NCBI RefSeq assembly: GCF_947072515.1
Contig: NZ_CAMTIG010000005.1
Location: forward strand, 52,060 to 116,059
DNA: 64,000 bases
Direction of reading: 5' to 3'
Origin: an uncultured Clostridium sp.
Lineage (GTDB): Bacteria > Bacillota > Clostridia > Clostridiales > Clostridiaceae
Part shown: positions 39,856 through 49,817 of the stretch, one piece after another
How positions within the stretch are numbered: the first letter of the stretch is position 1
Layout of the letters: each line of letters begins with the position of its first letter
Translations under genes and position numbers: made by a program
The notes under the pieces: model-generated
What the model was told of the DNA's origin: nothing
Database searches by the model: none
The model's input: only the letters and a program-made list of their open reading frames with translations

Positions 39856-39892
39856 GTCTATTTCACCTCCTTTAAAAAATTTTAAATATATT

Positions 39893-41248
39893 TTAACTCA
39901 TGAAAGGCATCTTTCCAAATAAACCTTTTTTAGAAGATTTAGTTAGTGACTTCATTTGTTTCATATTCTTCTTCATCATTTCATAACCTTTTATAAGCTT
40001 ATTAACTTCTTGAATCGTAACCCCTGAACCTTGTGCTATTCTTTTCTTTCTTGAAGATGATCCTATTATAAGTTGAGGATTTCTTCTTTCTTTAATAGTC
40101 ATTGAATAAATTATTGATTTCACTTTATTCATTTGGTTCTGACTATCTTCTAAATTCAAGCCTTGTAGTTCCTTTGAGTTTACTCCTGGTACCATTTCTA
40201 AAAGTTTATTTATTGGTCCAAGTTTTTGCATTTGTTCCATTGCATTAATGTAATCTTCAAAATTCAGACCTTCAGTCATCATCTTTTTACTTAAGTCTTT
40301 TGCTTCTTTTTCATCAATTGCAGCTTCTGCTTTTTCAATAAGTGATAACACATCACCCATTCCTAAAATTCTTGATGACATTCTATCAGGATGGAAAACT
40401 TCAAAATCATTCATTTTTTCTCCAACACCGATAAACTTAATTGGTTTACCTGTGATAGATCTAATTGAAAGTGCTGCTCCACCTCTTGTATCACCATCTA
40501 ATTTAGTTAAGATAACTCCTGTTAAGTCTAATTGACTATTAAAAGTTTCTGCTACATTTACAGCATCTTGACCTGTCATAGCATCTACAGTTAGTAAAAT
40601 TTCTGATGGATTAACTGCTTCTTTAACATCAGCTAATTCTCCCATTAGAGCTTCATCTATATGAAGTCTACCTGCTGTATCTATAATTACTACATTATTT
40701 CCATTTTCTCTAGCATGTTTAATTCCTGCTTTAGCTATATCAACAGCTTTAACTTTGTCTCCCATTTGGAACACTGGAATATCAATACCTTTTCCAACAA
40801 TCTCTAATTGCTTAATCGCTGCTGGTCTATATATATCACAAGCTACTAAAAGTGGTTTTTTATTGTTCTTTCTAAGATTTAACGCAAGCTTTCCACACAT
40901 AGTTGTTTTACCTGCACCTTGAAGACCAACTAACATTATAACCGTTGGATTTGCTCCTGTAAAGTCTAATTTACTTTCAGTTCCACCCATAAGTTCAGTA
41001 AGCTCATCATTAACTATTTTAACTACTTGTTGCCCTGGAGTTAAGCTTTCTAAAACTTCACTTCCAACACATTTACTACTTACATTTTTAACAAAGCCTT
41101 TTACAACTTTAAAGTTAACATCCGCTTCTAATAATGCAAGTTTTACTTCTCTCATTGCTTCTTTTATATCTTTTTCATTAAGCTTTCCTTTTCCTTTAAG
41201 TTTTTTAAAGGTATTTTGAAGCTTTTCTGATAATCCTTCAAAAGCCAT
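39893..41248 (-). CDS. ffh: Signal recognition particle protein Ffh
   Basis: SRP54 GTPase that delivers nascent membrane proteins to the translocon. 451 aa: N domain, G domain with [15 protein letters not shown] near 107-121, [22 protein letters not shown], and a Met-rich C-terminal M domain (repeated [11 protein letters not shown]). Follows ylxM. With ftsY this supplies the SRP pathway. Confidence 0.98.
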   Translation of the reverse strand: MAFEGLSEKLQNTFKKLKGKGKLNEKDIKEAMREVKLALLEADVNFKVVKGFVKNVSSKCVGSEVLESLTPGQQVVKIVNDELTELMGGTESKLDFTGANPTVIMLVGLQGAGKTTMCGKLALNLRKNNKKPLLVACDIYRPAAIKQLEIVGKGIDIPVFQMGDKVKAVDIAKAGIKHARENGNNVVIIDTAGRLHIDEALMGELADVKEAVNPSEILLTVDAMTGQDAVNVAETFNSQLDLTGVILTKLDGDTRGGAALSIRSITGKPIKFIGVGEKMNDFEVFHPDRMSSRILGMGDVLSLIEKAEAAIDEKEAKDLSKKMMTEGLNFEDYINAMEQMQKLGPINKLLEMVPGVNSKELQGLNLEDSQNQMNKVKSIIYSMTIKERRNPQLIIGSSSRKKRIAQGSGVTIQEVNKLIKGYEMMKKNMKQMKSLTKSSKKGLFGKMPFMS

Positions 41249-41264
41249 ATTAAACCTCCTTGTT

Positions 41265-41594
41265 TTATAAATCTTCTAGTTCTTCTTTTAGCATATCATA
41301 TTCTTCTTCATTTATAGAATGTTTTTTTCTAAGATTCTCTAAAAGTCTTATAATTTTCTTTTCTCGATTTAAACTCTTTTGAAGTAAGTTTAGTTTATTT
41401 TCATAGGCTAAAAGCTGCTTTTCACATCTTTTAATTAAATCATGAATTGCTTGCCTACTTGTCTTATTTATCTCAGCAATCTCTGCTAATGATAAATCTT
41501 CATTGTAGTACATTTCCATAATATTTTGTTGTTTTTCTGTTAATAACGGCAAATAATAATCCATTAAAAACGAAACTTCAAACCTATCTACCAT
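41265..41594 (-). CDS. ylxM: YlxM family HTH protein (UPF0122)
   Basis: Predicted SRP-operon helper, 109 aa, with a sigma-factor-like helix-turn-helix: DYYLPLLTEKQQNIMEMYY and LAEIAEINKTSRQAIHDLI. In streptococci YlxM binds Ffh/scRNA. The ATG at 41592-41594 is six bases after AAGGTG; a GTG six codons upstream gives a poorer start. Confidence 0.92.
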   Translation of the reverse strand: MVDRFEVSFLMDYYLPLLTEKQQNIMEMYYNEDLSLAEIAEINKTSRQAIHDLIKRCEKQLLAYENKLNLLQKSLNREKKIIRLLENLRKKHSINEEEYDMLKEELEDL

Positions 41595-41676
41595 AATAAT
41601 CACCTTACCCACAAAAGAGATGATATCAAATTTTCAAGTAAGTGTCAAGTATTTTTACTTAACACTTATCTTTTTT

Positions 41677-42591
41677 TTAAAATAATGCTTCTACAAAACT
41701 TTCTGCATCAAATTCTTGTAGATCATCTACACCTTCACCTACACCTATATACTTTACAGGAATATCTAGAATTTGTTTTATCGAAATTACTACTCCACCT
41801 TTAGCTGTTCCATCTAACTTAGTTAATATTATACCATCTATAGGACAAGTTTCCATAAACTGTTTTGCTTGGATAACTGCATTTTGTCCAGTTGTTCCAT
41901 CAAGTACAAGTAATGTTTCTTTTTTAGCTTCACTATATTCTCTGTCAATAATTCTATTTATTTTTTCTAGTTCATTCATAAGATTTTTTTTATTGTGAAG
42001 TCTTCCTGCAGTATCACAAATTAAAAGATCTGCATTCCTTGCCTTTGCAGCTGTAACAGCATCAAATACTACTGCTGCCGGATCTGCACCTTCTCCTTGT
42101 TTTACTATATCAACTCCAGCTCTTTTACTCCATATATCTAGTTGCTCTATAGCACCAGCTCTAAAAGTATCTGCTGCTGCTAACAATACTTTTTTACCTT
42201 CTTCTTTATTTTTTGCTGCAAGTTTTCCTATTGATGTTGTTTTCCCTACTCCATTAACACCAATTACTAAAAGAACTTCTTTACTAGAAGGATTTTCTTC
42301 CTCTTCTTTTGTCCCTTCAAGCATCATATCTTTAATAACTTCTTTTAATGCTGGTTTTACCATTTGAGGATCATTTATTTTCTCATCTCTTATTTTTTTT
42401 CTAAGTCTTTCTATTATCTCTACTGTTGTATCCATACCAATATCAGATATTATTAGAATTTCTTCTAACTCTTCATATAAGTCATCATCTATGGCCACCG
42501 CTAAATTTAACACTTCATTTATTTTATCAGTAAGCCCATCCCTCGTTTTTGTAAGTCCCGTTTTTAATTTATCAAAAAATTTTCCTAGCAT
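41677..42591 (-). CDS. ftsY: Signal recognition particle receptor FtsY
   Basis: Membrane-docking GTPase for SRP. 304 aa, N and G domains with GVNGVGKTTSIGKLAA, ADTFRAGAIEQL, DTAGRLHNK and TKLDGTAKGG. Lacks a long acidic A domain, as in other Gram-positives. SD lies in the end of smc, so the two are probably coupled. Confidence 0.97.
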   Translation of the reverse strand: MLGKFFDKLKTGLTKTRDGLTDKINEVLNLAVAIDDDLYEELEEILIISDIGMDTTVEIIERLRKKIRDEKINDPQMVKPALKEVIKDMMLEGTKEEEENPSSKEVLLVIGVNGVGKTTSIGKLAAKNKEEGKKVLLAAADTFRAGAIEQLDIWSKRAGVDIVKQGEGADPAAVVFDAVTAAKARNADLLICDTAGRLHNKKNLMNELEKINRIIDREYSEAKKETLLVLDGTTGQNAVIQAKQFMETCPIDGIILTKLDGTAKGGVVISIKQILDIPVKYIGVGEGVDDLQEFDAESFVEALF

Positions 42592-42597
42592 AAAAAT

Positions 42598-45500
42598 CTA
42601 TTCCTCCTTATTTTTCATATCTACTGATACTACCTTCGACACACCTTTTTCTTCCATTGTTACACCATACATTACATCACTTACTTCCATTGTTCCTTTT
42701 CTATGAGTAATAACTATAAACTGTATATTTTCTGAAAATTTATTTAGAAATTCTGCATATCTATTTACATTAGCATCATCTAACGCTGCTTCTATTTCAT
42801 CTAAAATACAAAATGGTGTTGGTTTCATCTTTAGTATACCAAAAAGCAATGCAATTGCGGATAAAACTTTTTCTCCACCTGACATTAAATTTATATTTTG
42901 AAGTTTCTTTCCCGGTGGCTCTACATTTATTTCTATTGCAGAGGTTAATTCATCCCCTTCACCTAATATAAGTTCAGCACTACCACCTTTAAATAATTCT
43001 TTAAACGTCTCATTAAAATTTTTATTTATGACTTTGAAGTTTTCTCTAAAAAGTATTCTCATTTCTTCAGTCATTTCTTCTATTACTTTTAAAAGTTCAT
43101 CCTTTGATTTCTCCAAATCTCCTTCTTGCTTTGACATAAATTCATATTTTTCTTTTACATCGTCATATTCTTCTATCGCTGCTAAATTTACCATTCCTAA
43201 AGCTGAAATCTTCTTCTTTAGCCCTTGTACATTTGATTTAAATCCTTCTATATTTTCTATAGGTTCAGATATTTCTAATGCTTCTGCAAATGTTAGTTCT
43301 ATTTCCTCATTCAACTTCTTATAAAGGGTTTCTTTTTCTGTATCTTTTTTTGCTTTTTGAATCTGTATCTTATTAAATTCCCCTTCATCTTTAGTTATTA
43401 TATCTCGAATTTCTGATATAACTGTATCTATTTTTCTAAAATCTTCTTTTAATACAGCTCTTTTTACTTCATCATCTTTAAATTCTATTTCTAAATTAGA
43501 TACTATTTCCTCATTATCAAAAATAGTATTTTCACTTTCTTTTATTTCTGCTTTAAATTTTTCTATATCCTCTATAGCTTTATTATTATTTTCTTTTAAT
43601 ATAGCTATTTTTTCTTTGTTTTCCGTAAATTCTCTTTCTGTTCTTTCAATTTCTCTAATTTTATTATTATGTGTCTCATCTAATGTTGCTTTAGCTATTT
43701 TAAATTCAAGTAAATCTGATTTTATATTTTCTAAATTCACTCTTTTTTCTTTCAGCTCTTCAGATACATCCTCTTCCTTTTCTTTATTTCCTTTTGATGT
43801 ATCTAAGACATAGCTTAAGCTATTTTCCATTTCTATTTTATTAGATTGTATTTCTTCTAATTCAAGGTTTATTTTATTTATTTTCTTTAATGATTCATTT
43901 TTATGTTTTTCTAAATTATCTTTTACATTTAATATGTTAGAATATTCATTTTTAGATGTTGCAATCTCTACTCTTACTCCATGTATTTTATCAGTAAAAT
44001 TCAATATTTCTTCATCTAAAATAGTCCTTTTCTCTTTAGATTGACCAAACTCATCATTTATTTTTTCTAATTCTACTTTTAATTTTTCTATATTTTTCTC
44101 TAAATCTTCTATCTCTCTTTTTCTACCTAGAATATTTCTAGTTTTTCCTTTTATACTTCCACCAGTTAATGCTCCACCTGAATTTAATACTTCTCCTTCA
44201 AGAGTTACAATTTTATTTTTATAATTAGTCACTTTTGCAATTTTAAAAGCCGCATCCATATCTCTAGCTATAATTGTTCTCCCTAAAGAATATTCTACAA
44301 CTCTTCTATATTCCTCTTTAAAATTGACTATATCAGATGCTATACCAATAAATCCATCTACATCGACTACATTTTTATTTATAATTAATCTATTACCTTT
44401 TATAACATCTAATGGTAATAATGTTACTCTTCCGAGTCTTTCTCTCTTTAGATAATTAATAATATTTTTTGCATTAAATTCTTTTTCTACAATAAGATTA
44501 GATATAGCTCCCCCTAATGTAGTTTCAATTGCTAATTCATATTTAGGATTTATTTTTAAGATTTCTCCTAAAACTTTTACCTTACCCTCTCTTATTTCAC
44601 CTTTGTCAACTCTATCCATTAGTGATTTAACTGATCTATTATATCCTTCATATTGATTTTCTAAATCCTTTAGAAGTGTTACATTCGCATTCAATTTACT
44701 AATATTTATATTAAGCCCTCTTATTTCAAGCTCTTTCTTAGAGATTAAAGTATTCATTTTTGTAAGATTATTTTTCTTTTCTATAACTTCTCCACTAAGC
44801 AATTTAAAATCTTCATCTAAAGATTTTATTTTTATACTTAAACTATTTATGCTAGATTTATTTAAATTAAAAGCATTTTCATTTTCTTTTAATTCTTCTA
44901 ATAATCTTTCCTTTTCTTCTTGTTTACTTTTATATCTTTCTTTAAATCGTTCAAGATTTTTTGTAATATTAGAATTATTTTCTAATATTTTTATTTCTTC
45001 CTTTTTTAAATTTGAAATTTCTAACTCTAAATCCTGAATTCTATCTTTGCATTTTTTCCCTTTTTCTTCTAACACTTTAATTTCTTCTTCATTTTCACTT
45101 CTTAAAGTATCACTTTTTAAAATTTCCTTTTCTAGAAAATCTTTTTGTTCTCTAAAATTTTTTATTCTTTCATTTAGACTGTATTCTTCAAATTTATTTT
45201 TTTCTATATCATTTTTATAGTTTTCTATTCTTTCTTTCAAGATTTGGATATTACTTTTCAATTTAGTAATATCTTCTTTTTTCTTGAAATATTTAAATTT
45301 TTTATCTGTTGTTATTCTTTCTAATCCTTCTATCTTTTCTTCTATTTCTCTCAAGACTTTTCTTTTTTCATTTAAATGTTCTCTTTTAGAAAATAGATTT
45401 TTTTCTCCCTCTTCGAGTTCATTTATAATTTTTCTTAATTCTAAATCAATATCTTTTATACTATGTACTATTAAAGATACTTCTTTTCCTTTTAACTCCT

Positions 45501-46158
45501 TTGAAAGGTCTCTAAACTTCAGTGCTTTTTCCCTTTCATTTTTTAAAGGCTCAATTCGCTCTTCATAAGTACTTATTATATCTCTAATACGTACAAGATT
45601 ATCTTCCGTATTTGAAAGTTTTCTTTCGGCTTCTATCTTTCTATATTTGTATTTTACAATTCCAGCTGCCTCTTCTAAAAGAGCTCTTCTATCTTCTGGC
45701 CTTCCACTTAATATAGCCTCTATTTTCCCTTGTCCTATTAAAGAATACCCTTCTTTTCCTATTCCAGTATCCATAAATAAATTAGTTATATCTTTTAATC
45801 TAGCTTTACTATTATTTATTAAATACTCTGTTTCTCCTGATCTAAATATTCTTCTTGAAATAGTTACCTCGTTATAATCTGTAGCTAAGCTTCCATCTTC
45901 ATTACTCAAAGTCAATGAAACCTTTGCAAGTCCAACTTGTTTTCTATATTGAGTTCCTGCAAAAATAACATCTTCCATCTTTCCGCCTCTTAAAGTTTTA
46001 GCACTTTGTTCCCCTAAAACCCAACGTACAGCATCAGAAATATTACTTTTTCCACTCCCATTTGGCCCAACTACAGCTGTTACACCTTTTTTAAACCTTA
46101 ATTCTGTTTTATCTGCAAATGATTTAAACCCTCTTATCTCTAAAGATTTTAAAAACAA
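42598..46158 (-). CDS. smc: Chromosome segregation ATPase SMC
   Basis: Condensin core subunit. 1186 aa: N-terminal head with Walker A GPNGSGKSNISDAV (about 32-45); coiled coil; hinge around 510-670 (GEIREGKVKVLGEIL, LGGAISNLIVE, GGALTGGSIKGK); second coiled coil; C-terminal head with signature NLMSGGEKVLSAIALLF and Walker B CILDEIEAALDDANV. Starts at a TTG, nine bases after GGAG that overlaps the small ORF upstream. Confidence 0.98.
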   Translation of the reverse strand: MFLKSLEIRGFKSFADKTELRFKKGVTAVVGPNGSGKSNISDAVRWVLGEQSAKTLRGGKMEDVIFAGTQYRKQVGLAKVSLTLSNEDGSLATDYNEVTISRRIFRSGETEYLINNSKARLKDITNLFMDTGIGKEGYSLIGQGKIEAILSGRPEDRRALLEEAAGIVKYKYRKIEAERKLSNTEDNLVRIRDIISTYEERIEPLKNEREKALKFRDLSKELKGKEVSLIVHSIKDIDLELRKIINELEEGEKNLFSKREHLNEKRKVLREIEEKIEGLERITTDKKFKYFKKKEDITKLKSNIQILKERIENYKNDIEKNKFEEYSLNERIKNFREQKDFLEKEILKSDTLRSENEEEIKVLEEKGKKCKDRIQDLELEISNLKKEEIKILENNSNITKNLERFKERYKSKQEEKERLLEELKENENAFNLNKSSINSLSIKIKSLDEDFKLLSGEVIEKKNNLTKMNTLISKKELEIRGLNINISKLNANVTLLKDLENQYEGYNRSVKSLMDRVDKGEIREGKVKVLGEILKINPKYELAIETTLGGAISNLIVEKEFNAKNIINYLKRERLGRVTLLPLDVIKGNRLIINKNVVDVDGFIGIASDIVNFKEEYRRVVEYSLGRTIIARDMDAAFKIAKVTNYKNKIVTLEGEVLNSGGALTGGSIKGKTRNILGRKREIEDLEKNIEKLKVELEKINDEFGQSKEKRTILDEEILNFTDKIHGVRVEIATSKNEYSNILNVKDNLEKHKNESLKKINKINLELEEIQSNKIEMENSLSYVLDTSKGNKEKEEDVSEELKEKRVNLENIKSDLLEFKIAKATLDETHNNKIREIERTEREFTENKEKIAILKENNNKAIEDIEKFKAEIKESENTIFDNEEIVSNLEIEFKDDEVKRAVLKEDFRKIDTVISEIRDIITKDEGEFNKIQIQKAKKDTEKETLYKKLNEEIELTFAEALEISEPIENIEGFKSNVQGLKKKISALGMVNLAAIEEYDDVKEKYEFMSKQEGDLEKSKDELLKVIEEMTEEMRILFRENFKVINKNFNETFKELFKGGSAELILGEGDELTSAIEINVEPPGKKLQNINLMSGGEKVLSAIALLFGILKMKPTPFCILDEIEAALDDANVNRYAEFLNKFSENIQFIVITHRKGTMEVSDVMYGVTMEEKGVSKVVSVDMKNKEE

Positions 46159-46173
46159 TAATCTTCACTCCTT

Positions 46174-46266
46174 CTATGCGAATAACGGTATTATCGTAAC
46201 AAGAAGTATTAATACTAATCCTATCGCTAATACTATTTGTAATTTTTTTCTTGTTTTTGCTTTCAT
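46174..46266 (-). CDS. Small single-pass membrane protein (30 aa)
   Basis: Short ORF between the radical SAM gene and smc, with GAGGTG six bases before its ATG. The protein begins with seven mostly basic residues (MKAKTRKK), then one hydrophobic helix of about 20 residues (including VLAIGLVLILLVTII) and ends PLFA. The stop is 16 bases before the smc start, and the smc SD follows directly, so co-expression is likely. It resembles the tiny DUF4044-like membrane proteins of Firmicutes, but I cannot confirm the family. Function unknown. Confidence 0.7.
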   Translation of the reverse strand: MKAKTRKKLQIVLAIGLVLILLVTIIPLFA

Positions 46267-46290
46267 AAAATCACCTCTAAAAAACTTTTT

Positions 46291-46322
46291 TATTTAACAA
46301 AACGAGAGTTTCCTCTCGTTTT
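46291..46322 (-). terminator. Terminator after the radical SAM gene
   Basis: AAAACGAGAG pairs with CTCTCGTTTT around a GAAA tetraloop (GNRA type), then TTTTGTT on the minus strand. It separates rnc-radical SAM from the small ORF-smc unit, so a promoter for smc is expected just after it. Confidence 0.8.
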
Positions 46323-46324
46323 AT

Positions 46325-47350
46325 TTAAATGCTTATTTTAAATTTTTCTTCTTTCGTAACGAGTATTTCTCCTCGTTTTATCTTATCATTTACAGATACT
46401 CGTATATTATATCCATTCTCTAAAAGTTTCTTAAAATAAAACTTTTTATTTGCATATAACTTACTTATATCTCTTGAATTTATATTTATACTGCCTATTT
46501 TTGTCTCTTTTAATAGTTCTTTTATTTCTTCATTTATTATTGAACTTTCAACTAATTCTCTAAATGCTGGATGAAAAGGACCATCTATTACGTCCTTGCC
46601 TTCTGTTATTGTATCTGTTGGTTGAAGTCCTACTCTTATTATATTAATGTCAGCCTCTTTAAAAAGCTTATAGATTTCTTTTGAAACATCTACAGCCTCT
46701 TCTACTGAATAAGGAGTATAATCTCCTCTTCTATACATTTCCTCCATCGGTGTATCTTTTATTACAAGTGATGGATATATTCTAATTAAGTCTGGTTTCA
46801 TCTCAATTGATTTCTTAGCACTTAATATATCTTTTTCTTTTGTTGTTCCAGGAAGTCCTGGCATAAGTTGATGACCTAAAGTAATTCCATATTTTTTAAT
46901 CAGTTTTGATGCTTGATATACATTAAATGCTGTGTGCCCTCTTCCTGCTGCTTTTAAAACACCATCATCTAAAGATTGTACACCTAACTCTATAATATCT
47001 ACATCATATTCTAAAAGATATTTTAAAATATAATCACTTATAGCATCTGGTCTAGTTGACATTCTTATTTTTTTTACTATTCCCTTATCTTTAAATTCTT
47101 TTGCAACGCTTAAAAGTTCTCTTTGTTTTTTTTCATTTATAGCTGTAAATGTTCCCCCAAAAAACGAAACTTCTATCATAGCATCTTTATTTTCTATAGT
47201 TTCATAATACTCTTCTATTATGTTTTTAACCTTTTCACCATTTACTCTATCTTTTATTCCTGTTATCCTATCTTGATTACAAAATACACATTGATGTGGA
47301 CAGCCTTCAAATGGAACAAATATAGGTATAATATAATGGTCTTTACTCAT
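46325..47350 (-). CDS. Elp3/MiaB/NifB-fold radical SAM protein
   Basis: 341 aa radical SAM protein with the cluster motif C17xxxC21xxC24 (CPHQCVFCNQ), SFFGGTFTAI, STRPDAI, and ELGVQSLDDGVL, the Elp3-like subclass, but without a C-terminal acetyltransferase domain. Substrate unknown. Its start overlaps the rnc stop by eight bases; the rnc-radical SAM-smc order is common in clostridia. Confidence 0.88.
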   Translation of the reverse strand: MSKDHYIIPIFVPFEGCPHQCVFCNQDRITGIKDRVNGEKVKNIIEEYYETIENKDAMIEVSFFGGTFTAINEKKQRELLSVAKEFKDKGIVKKIRMSTRPDAISDYILKYLLEYDVDIIELGVQSLDDGVLKAAGRGHTAFNVYQASKLIKKYGITLGHQLMPGLPGTTKEKDILSAKKSIEMKPDLIRIYPSLVIKDTPMEEMYRRGDYTPYSVEEAVDVSKEIYKLFKEADINIIRVGLQPTDTITEGKDVIDGPFHPAFRELVESSIINEEIKELLKETKIGSININSRDISKLYANKKFYFKKLLENGYNIRVSVNDKIKRGEILVTKEEKFKISI

Positions 47351-48041
47351 TTATTACCTCCAGATTTACTAAAGCCTTCTTAGCAGCTTTTTGTTCTGCT
47401 TCTTTCTTTGAAAAACCTTCCCCTTCGCCTTTAACTCCACCATTTATTAAAACTGTAGTGTAGAATTTTCTTCTGTGTGGTGGCCCTTCAAATTTTACTA
47501 ATTCATAAGTTATATTTACTTCACCATTTTGTTGTAAATATTCTTGTAGTTTAGTCTTGAAGTCTAAAATTATTTTATTATTTATAGCTTTATCAATTAT
47601 ATCATGGAATTTATTTAATATAAATTCTCTAGCATACTCAAAACCTTTATCTAGATATATAGCTGCAATAACAGCTTCTATAGCATCTGCTTGAATAGAA
47701 ACACGGTTTCTTCCCCCTGTTAGTTCTTCTCCTCTACTCATTCTGATATAAGCCCCTACACTTACACTTTTTGCTACCTCAAATAAAGAATTTTCACATA
47801 CTATTAAACTTCTTATTTTCGTTAGTTCCCCTTCACTTTTTTCTTTATAATTTTTATAAAGATACTCTGTTACACTTAATTGAAGAACAGAATCCCCTAA
47901 AAATTCTAATCTTTCATTGTACTCTGAATCCTTATATTGATTTGCAAAGGAACTATGTGTTAATGCTACACGCAAATAACTTAGATTTGTGAAGGTCACT
48001 CCGAGCGAAGCTTCCATCTCTTTTAATTTTAATTTATTCAT
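47343..48041 (-). CDS. rnc: Ribonuclease III
   Basis: Double-stranded RNA endonuclease. 232 aa: catalytic domain with NERLEFLGDSVL (residues 42-53) and a second metal site around AIEAVIAAIYLD; C-terminal dsRNA-binding domain from about 155 (FKTKLQEYLQQNG, KKEAEQKAAKKAL). A long hairpin lies immediately upstream of its SD, a possible self-cleavage site. Confidence 0.98.
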   Translation of the reverse strand: MNKLKLKEMEASLGVTFTNLSYLRVALTHSSFANQYKDSEYNERLEFLGDSVLQLSVTEYLYKNYKEKSEGELTKIRSLIVCENSLFEVAKSVSVGAYIRMSRGEELTGGRNRVSIQADAIEAVIAAIYLDKGFEYAREFILNKFHDIIDKAINNKIILDFKTKLQEYLQQNGEVNITYELVKFEGPPHRRKFYTTVLINGGVKGEGEGFSKKEAEQKAAKKALVNLEVINE

Positions 48042-48057
48042 TTTTACACTCCTCTAA

Positions 48058-48103
48058 GTTTATTCTTCAATTTCCTCATTAAGGTTTAAATTCAAGAATA
48101 AAC
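48058..48103 (-). promoter_or_regulatory. Long hairpin directly upstream of rnc
   Basis: In the transcript GTTTATTCTT pairs with AAGAATAAAC (10 perfect), then a G-G mismatch, then AATTT/AAATT, a 3-base bulge and CCT/AGG around a five-base loop. It ends a few bases before the rnc SD. Confidence 0.7.
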
Positions 48104-48120
48104 TATCATAAATTTAATCA

Positions 48121-48144
48121 TAAAAATCCCGCATACCGCGGGAT
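48121..48144 (-). terminator. Intrinsic terminator after acpP
   Basis: ATCCCGC pairs with GCGGGAT over five bases, extended by A/T pairs, with five T following. It is the most GC-rich stem in this part of the window. Confidence 0.9.
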
Positions 48145-48148
48145 TTTC

Positions 48149-48379
48149 TTACTCTTCTACATGTTCTTTTACATAGTTAACTACGTCTCCAACAGTTTTG
48201 AAGTTTTCTACGTCCTCGTCTGGTATTTCCATTTCAAGTTCATCTTCTAAAGCCATTATAAGCTCAACTATATCTAAAGAGTCTGCATTTAAATCATCAA
48301 TAAATGACGATTCTAATTTTACCTCTTCTTTATCAACACTTAATTTTTCTGCTATTATATCTTGTATTTTTTCAAACAT
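48149..48379 (-). CDS. acpP: Acyl carrier protein
   Basis: Carries fatty acyl intermediates on a phosphopantetheine arm. 76 aa, acidic, with the attachment serine Ser34 in [13 protein letters not shown] use the ATG at 48377-48379, eight bases after GGAGG; a GTG three codons earlier overlaps the SD. Downstream of plsX. Confidence 0.96.
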   Translation of the reverse strand: MFEKIQDIIAEKLSVDKEEVKLESSFIDDLNADSLDIVELIMALEDELEMEIPDEDVENFKTVGDVVNYVKEHVEE

Positions 48380-48457
48380 CCATTTCACCTCCTAATCACT
48401 ATACAATTAGATAATAGTATATATTAAAAAGCTAGTCAATATTCTAAATAATAAAAG

Positions 48458-49459
48458 TTAATTATTTTCACTAATTTCTTTTTTTATTTTCCCAACAACA
48501 TCTGATGCATAAAAAATTCTTGTCTGCTTAATTGCATTTTTAAAAGCTTTCCCATCAGAGCTTCCATGTGCTTTTATACAGATTCCATTAACTCCAACAA
48601 AAGGTGCTCCTCCAACTTCTTTATAGTCGAATTTTACTTTTAATGAATTAAATACTGGTTTTAAAAGCATAGCTCCAACCTTTGGCATAAATGATGCACT
48701 CATGATTTGATCCTTTATAATCCCTAAAAGATTTAAAGCTGCACCCTCATACAATTTAAGAACAGTATTCCCTACAAATCCATCACATACTAAAACATCA
48801 ACTTCACCTTTTGGAATTTCTCTTGGTTCAACATTCCCAATAAAGTTTATCCCCTTTTCTTCTTTTAGAAGCTTATATGTAGCTTTTGTTAGGTCATCAC
48901 CCTTCTCTTCTTCTTCCCCTATATTAACTAGTCCCACTGTTGGATTCTCTTTATTAAACACACTTCCATAGTAAATTGAACCCATATTTGCAAATTGAAC
49001 TAAATATTCTGGTTTGCAATCCACATTTGCTCCTGAATCTATAACCATAAAGTTTCCGTTTCTTCCTGGCATAATTGGTGCAAGTGCTGGTCTTTCAACA
49101 CCTTTTATTCTTCCAACTATTAATGTACATCCAGCTAAAAAAGCTCCTGTACTACCTGCTGATATAATTCCATCACATTCACCTGATTTAACTAAATTCA
49201 ACGCTTTCACTATACTTGAATCTTTTTTTCTTCTAACTGCCATAACAGGATGTTCATTTGTACTTATAACTTCAGTTGCATTTACTATCTTTATTCTTTC
49301 ATCAGTACAATTCCTCTTGTTAAGCTCTTCCTTGATGCTTTCTTCTGGACCCGTTATATATACTTCGACATCATTATATTCCTTTATAGCTTCTATAACA
49401 CCTTCTACAACTGCTCCTGGTGCATTATCTCCACCCATTCCATCTATTACAATTCTCAT
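48458..49459 (-). CDS. plsX: Phosphate acyltransferase PlsX
   Basis: Makes acyl-phosphate from acyl-ACP for phospholipid synthesis. 333 aa with [13 protein letters not shown] at the start, [12 protein letters not shown], and [13 protein letters not shown]. Peripheral membrane enzyme. Lies in the rpmF-plsX-acpP lipid cluster; the fatty acid genes fabHDGF are not in this window. Confidence 0.97.
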   Translation of the reverse strand: MRIVIDGMGGDNAPGAVVEGVIEAIKEYNDVEVYITGPEESIKEELNKRNCTDERIKIVNATEVISTNEHPVMAVRRKKDSSIVKALNLVKSGECDGIISAGSTGAFLAGCTLIVGRIKGVERPALAPIMPGRNGNFMVIDSGANVDCKPEYLVQFANMGSIYYGSVFNKENPTVGLVNIGEEEEKGDDLTKATYKLLKEEKGINFIGNVEPREIPKGEVDVLVCDGFVGNTVLKLYEGAALNLLGIIKDQIMSASFMPKVGAMLLKPVFNSLKVKFDYKEVGGAPFVGVNGICIKAHGSSDGKAFKNAIKQTRIFYASDVVGKIKKEISENN

Positions 49460-49515
49460 TTCTACACCTCACTTCAATTAAGCTTTATTTTCTTAATTTC
49501 ATAGTTTCTAATTAA

Positions 49516-49544
49516 ATTATAAATCAATTTTATATAATCATAAA
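49516..49544 (-). promoter_or_regulatory. Candidate promoter of plsX-acpP
   Basis: TTTATG and a perfect TATAAT 17 bases apart on the minus strand; a second possible pair (TTGATT-18-TATGAA) overlaps it. The DNA is so AT-rich that either could be chance. Confidence 0.4.
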
Positions 49545-49602
49545 CTCTTAAATAATATTTATATTTAAAAGTTTTATATTTCATTTTAATATTTCTTTGT
49601 AT

Positions 49603-49634
49603 ATAAAGAAAAGAAAGTCAAAAGACTTTCTTTT
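49603..49634 (-). terminator. Probable terminator after rpmF
   Basis: AAAAGAAAGTC pairs with GACTTTCTTTT over an AAAA/TTTT loop, followed by TTTTCTTTAT on the minus strand; overlaps the rpmF stop. Confidence 0.65.
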
Positions 49635-49815
49635 ATTCTGCTGAAGCTACTACTTCTTTACCTTTATAGAATCCACAGTTCTTGCAAACTCTGTGAGCAA
49701 GTTTCATTTCGTGACATTGTGGACATTCAACTATCCCTGGTAAGCTCGCTTTAAAAGTTTGAGCTCTTCTTGAATCTCTTTTCGCTCTATATGTTTTTCT
49801 TGCTGGATTTCCCAT
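49633..49815 (-). CDS. rpmF: Large ribosomal subunit protein bL32 (zinc form)
   Basis: 60 aa. Begins [19 protein letters not shown] and keeps the zinc ribbon Cys31, Cys34, Cys44 and Cys47 (CPQC...CKNC), so it is the zinc-binding paralogue. Two bases after the DUF177 gene. Confidence 0.97.
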   Translation of the reverse strand: MGNPARKTYRAKRDSRRAQTFKASLPGIVECPQCHEMKLAHRVCKNCGFYKGKEVVASAE

Positions 49816-49817
49816 GC

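Noticed and set aside
49014..49481. Plus-strand ORF of 155 codons opposite plsX
   Set aside because: Shadow frame of a well-supported gene; composition and lack of an SD argue against coding.
49470..49530. FapR-like operator upstream of plsX
   Set aside because: Only the flanking TTAG and TTAA halves resemble the operator; the core does not, and no fapR gene is adjacent.
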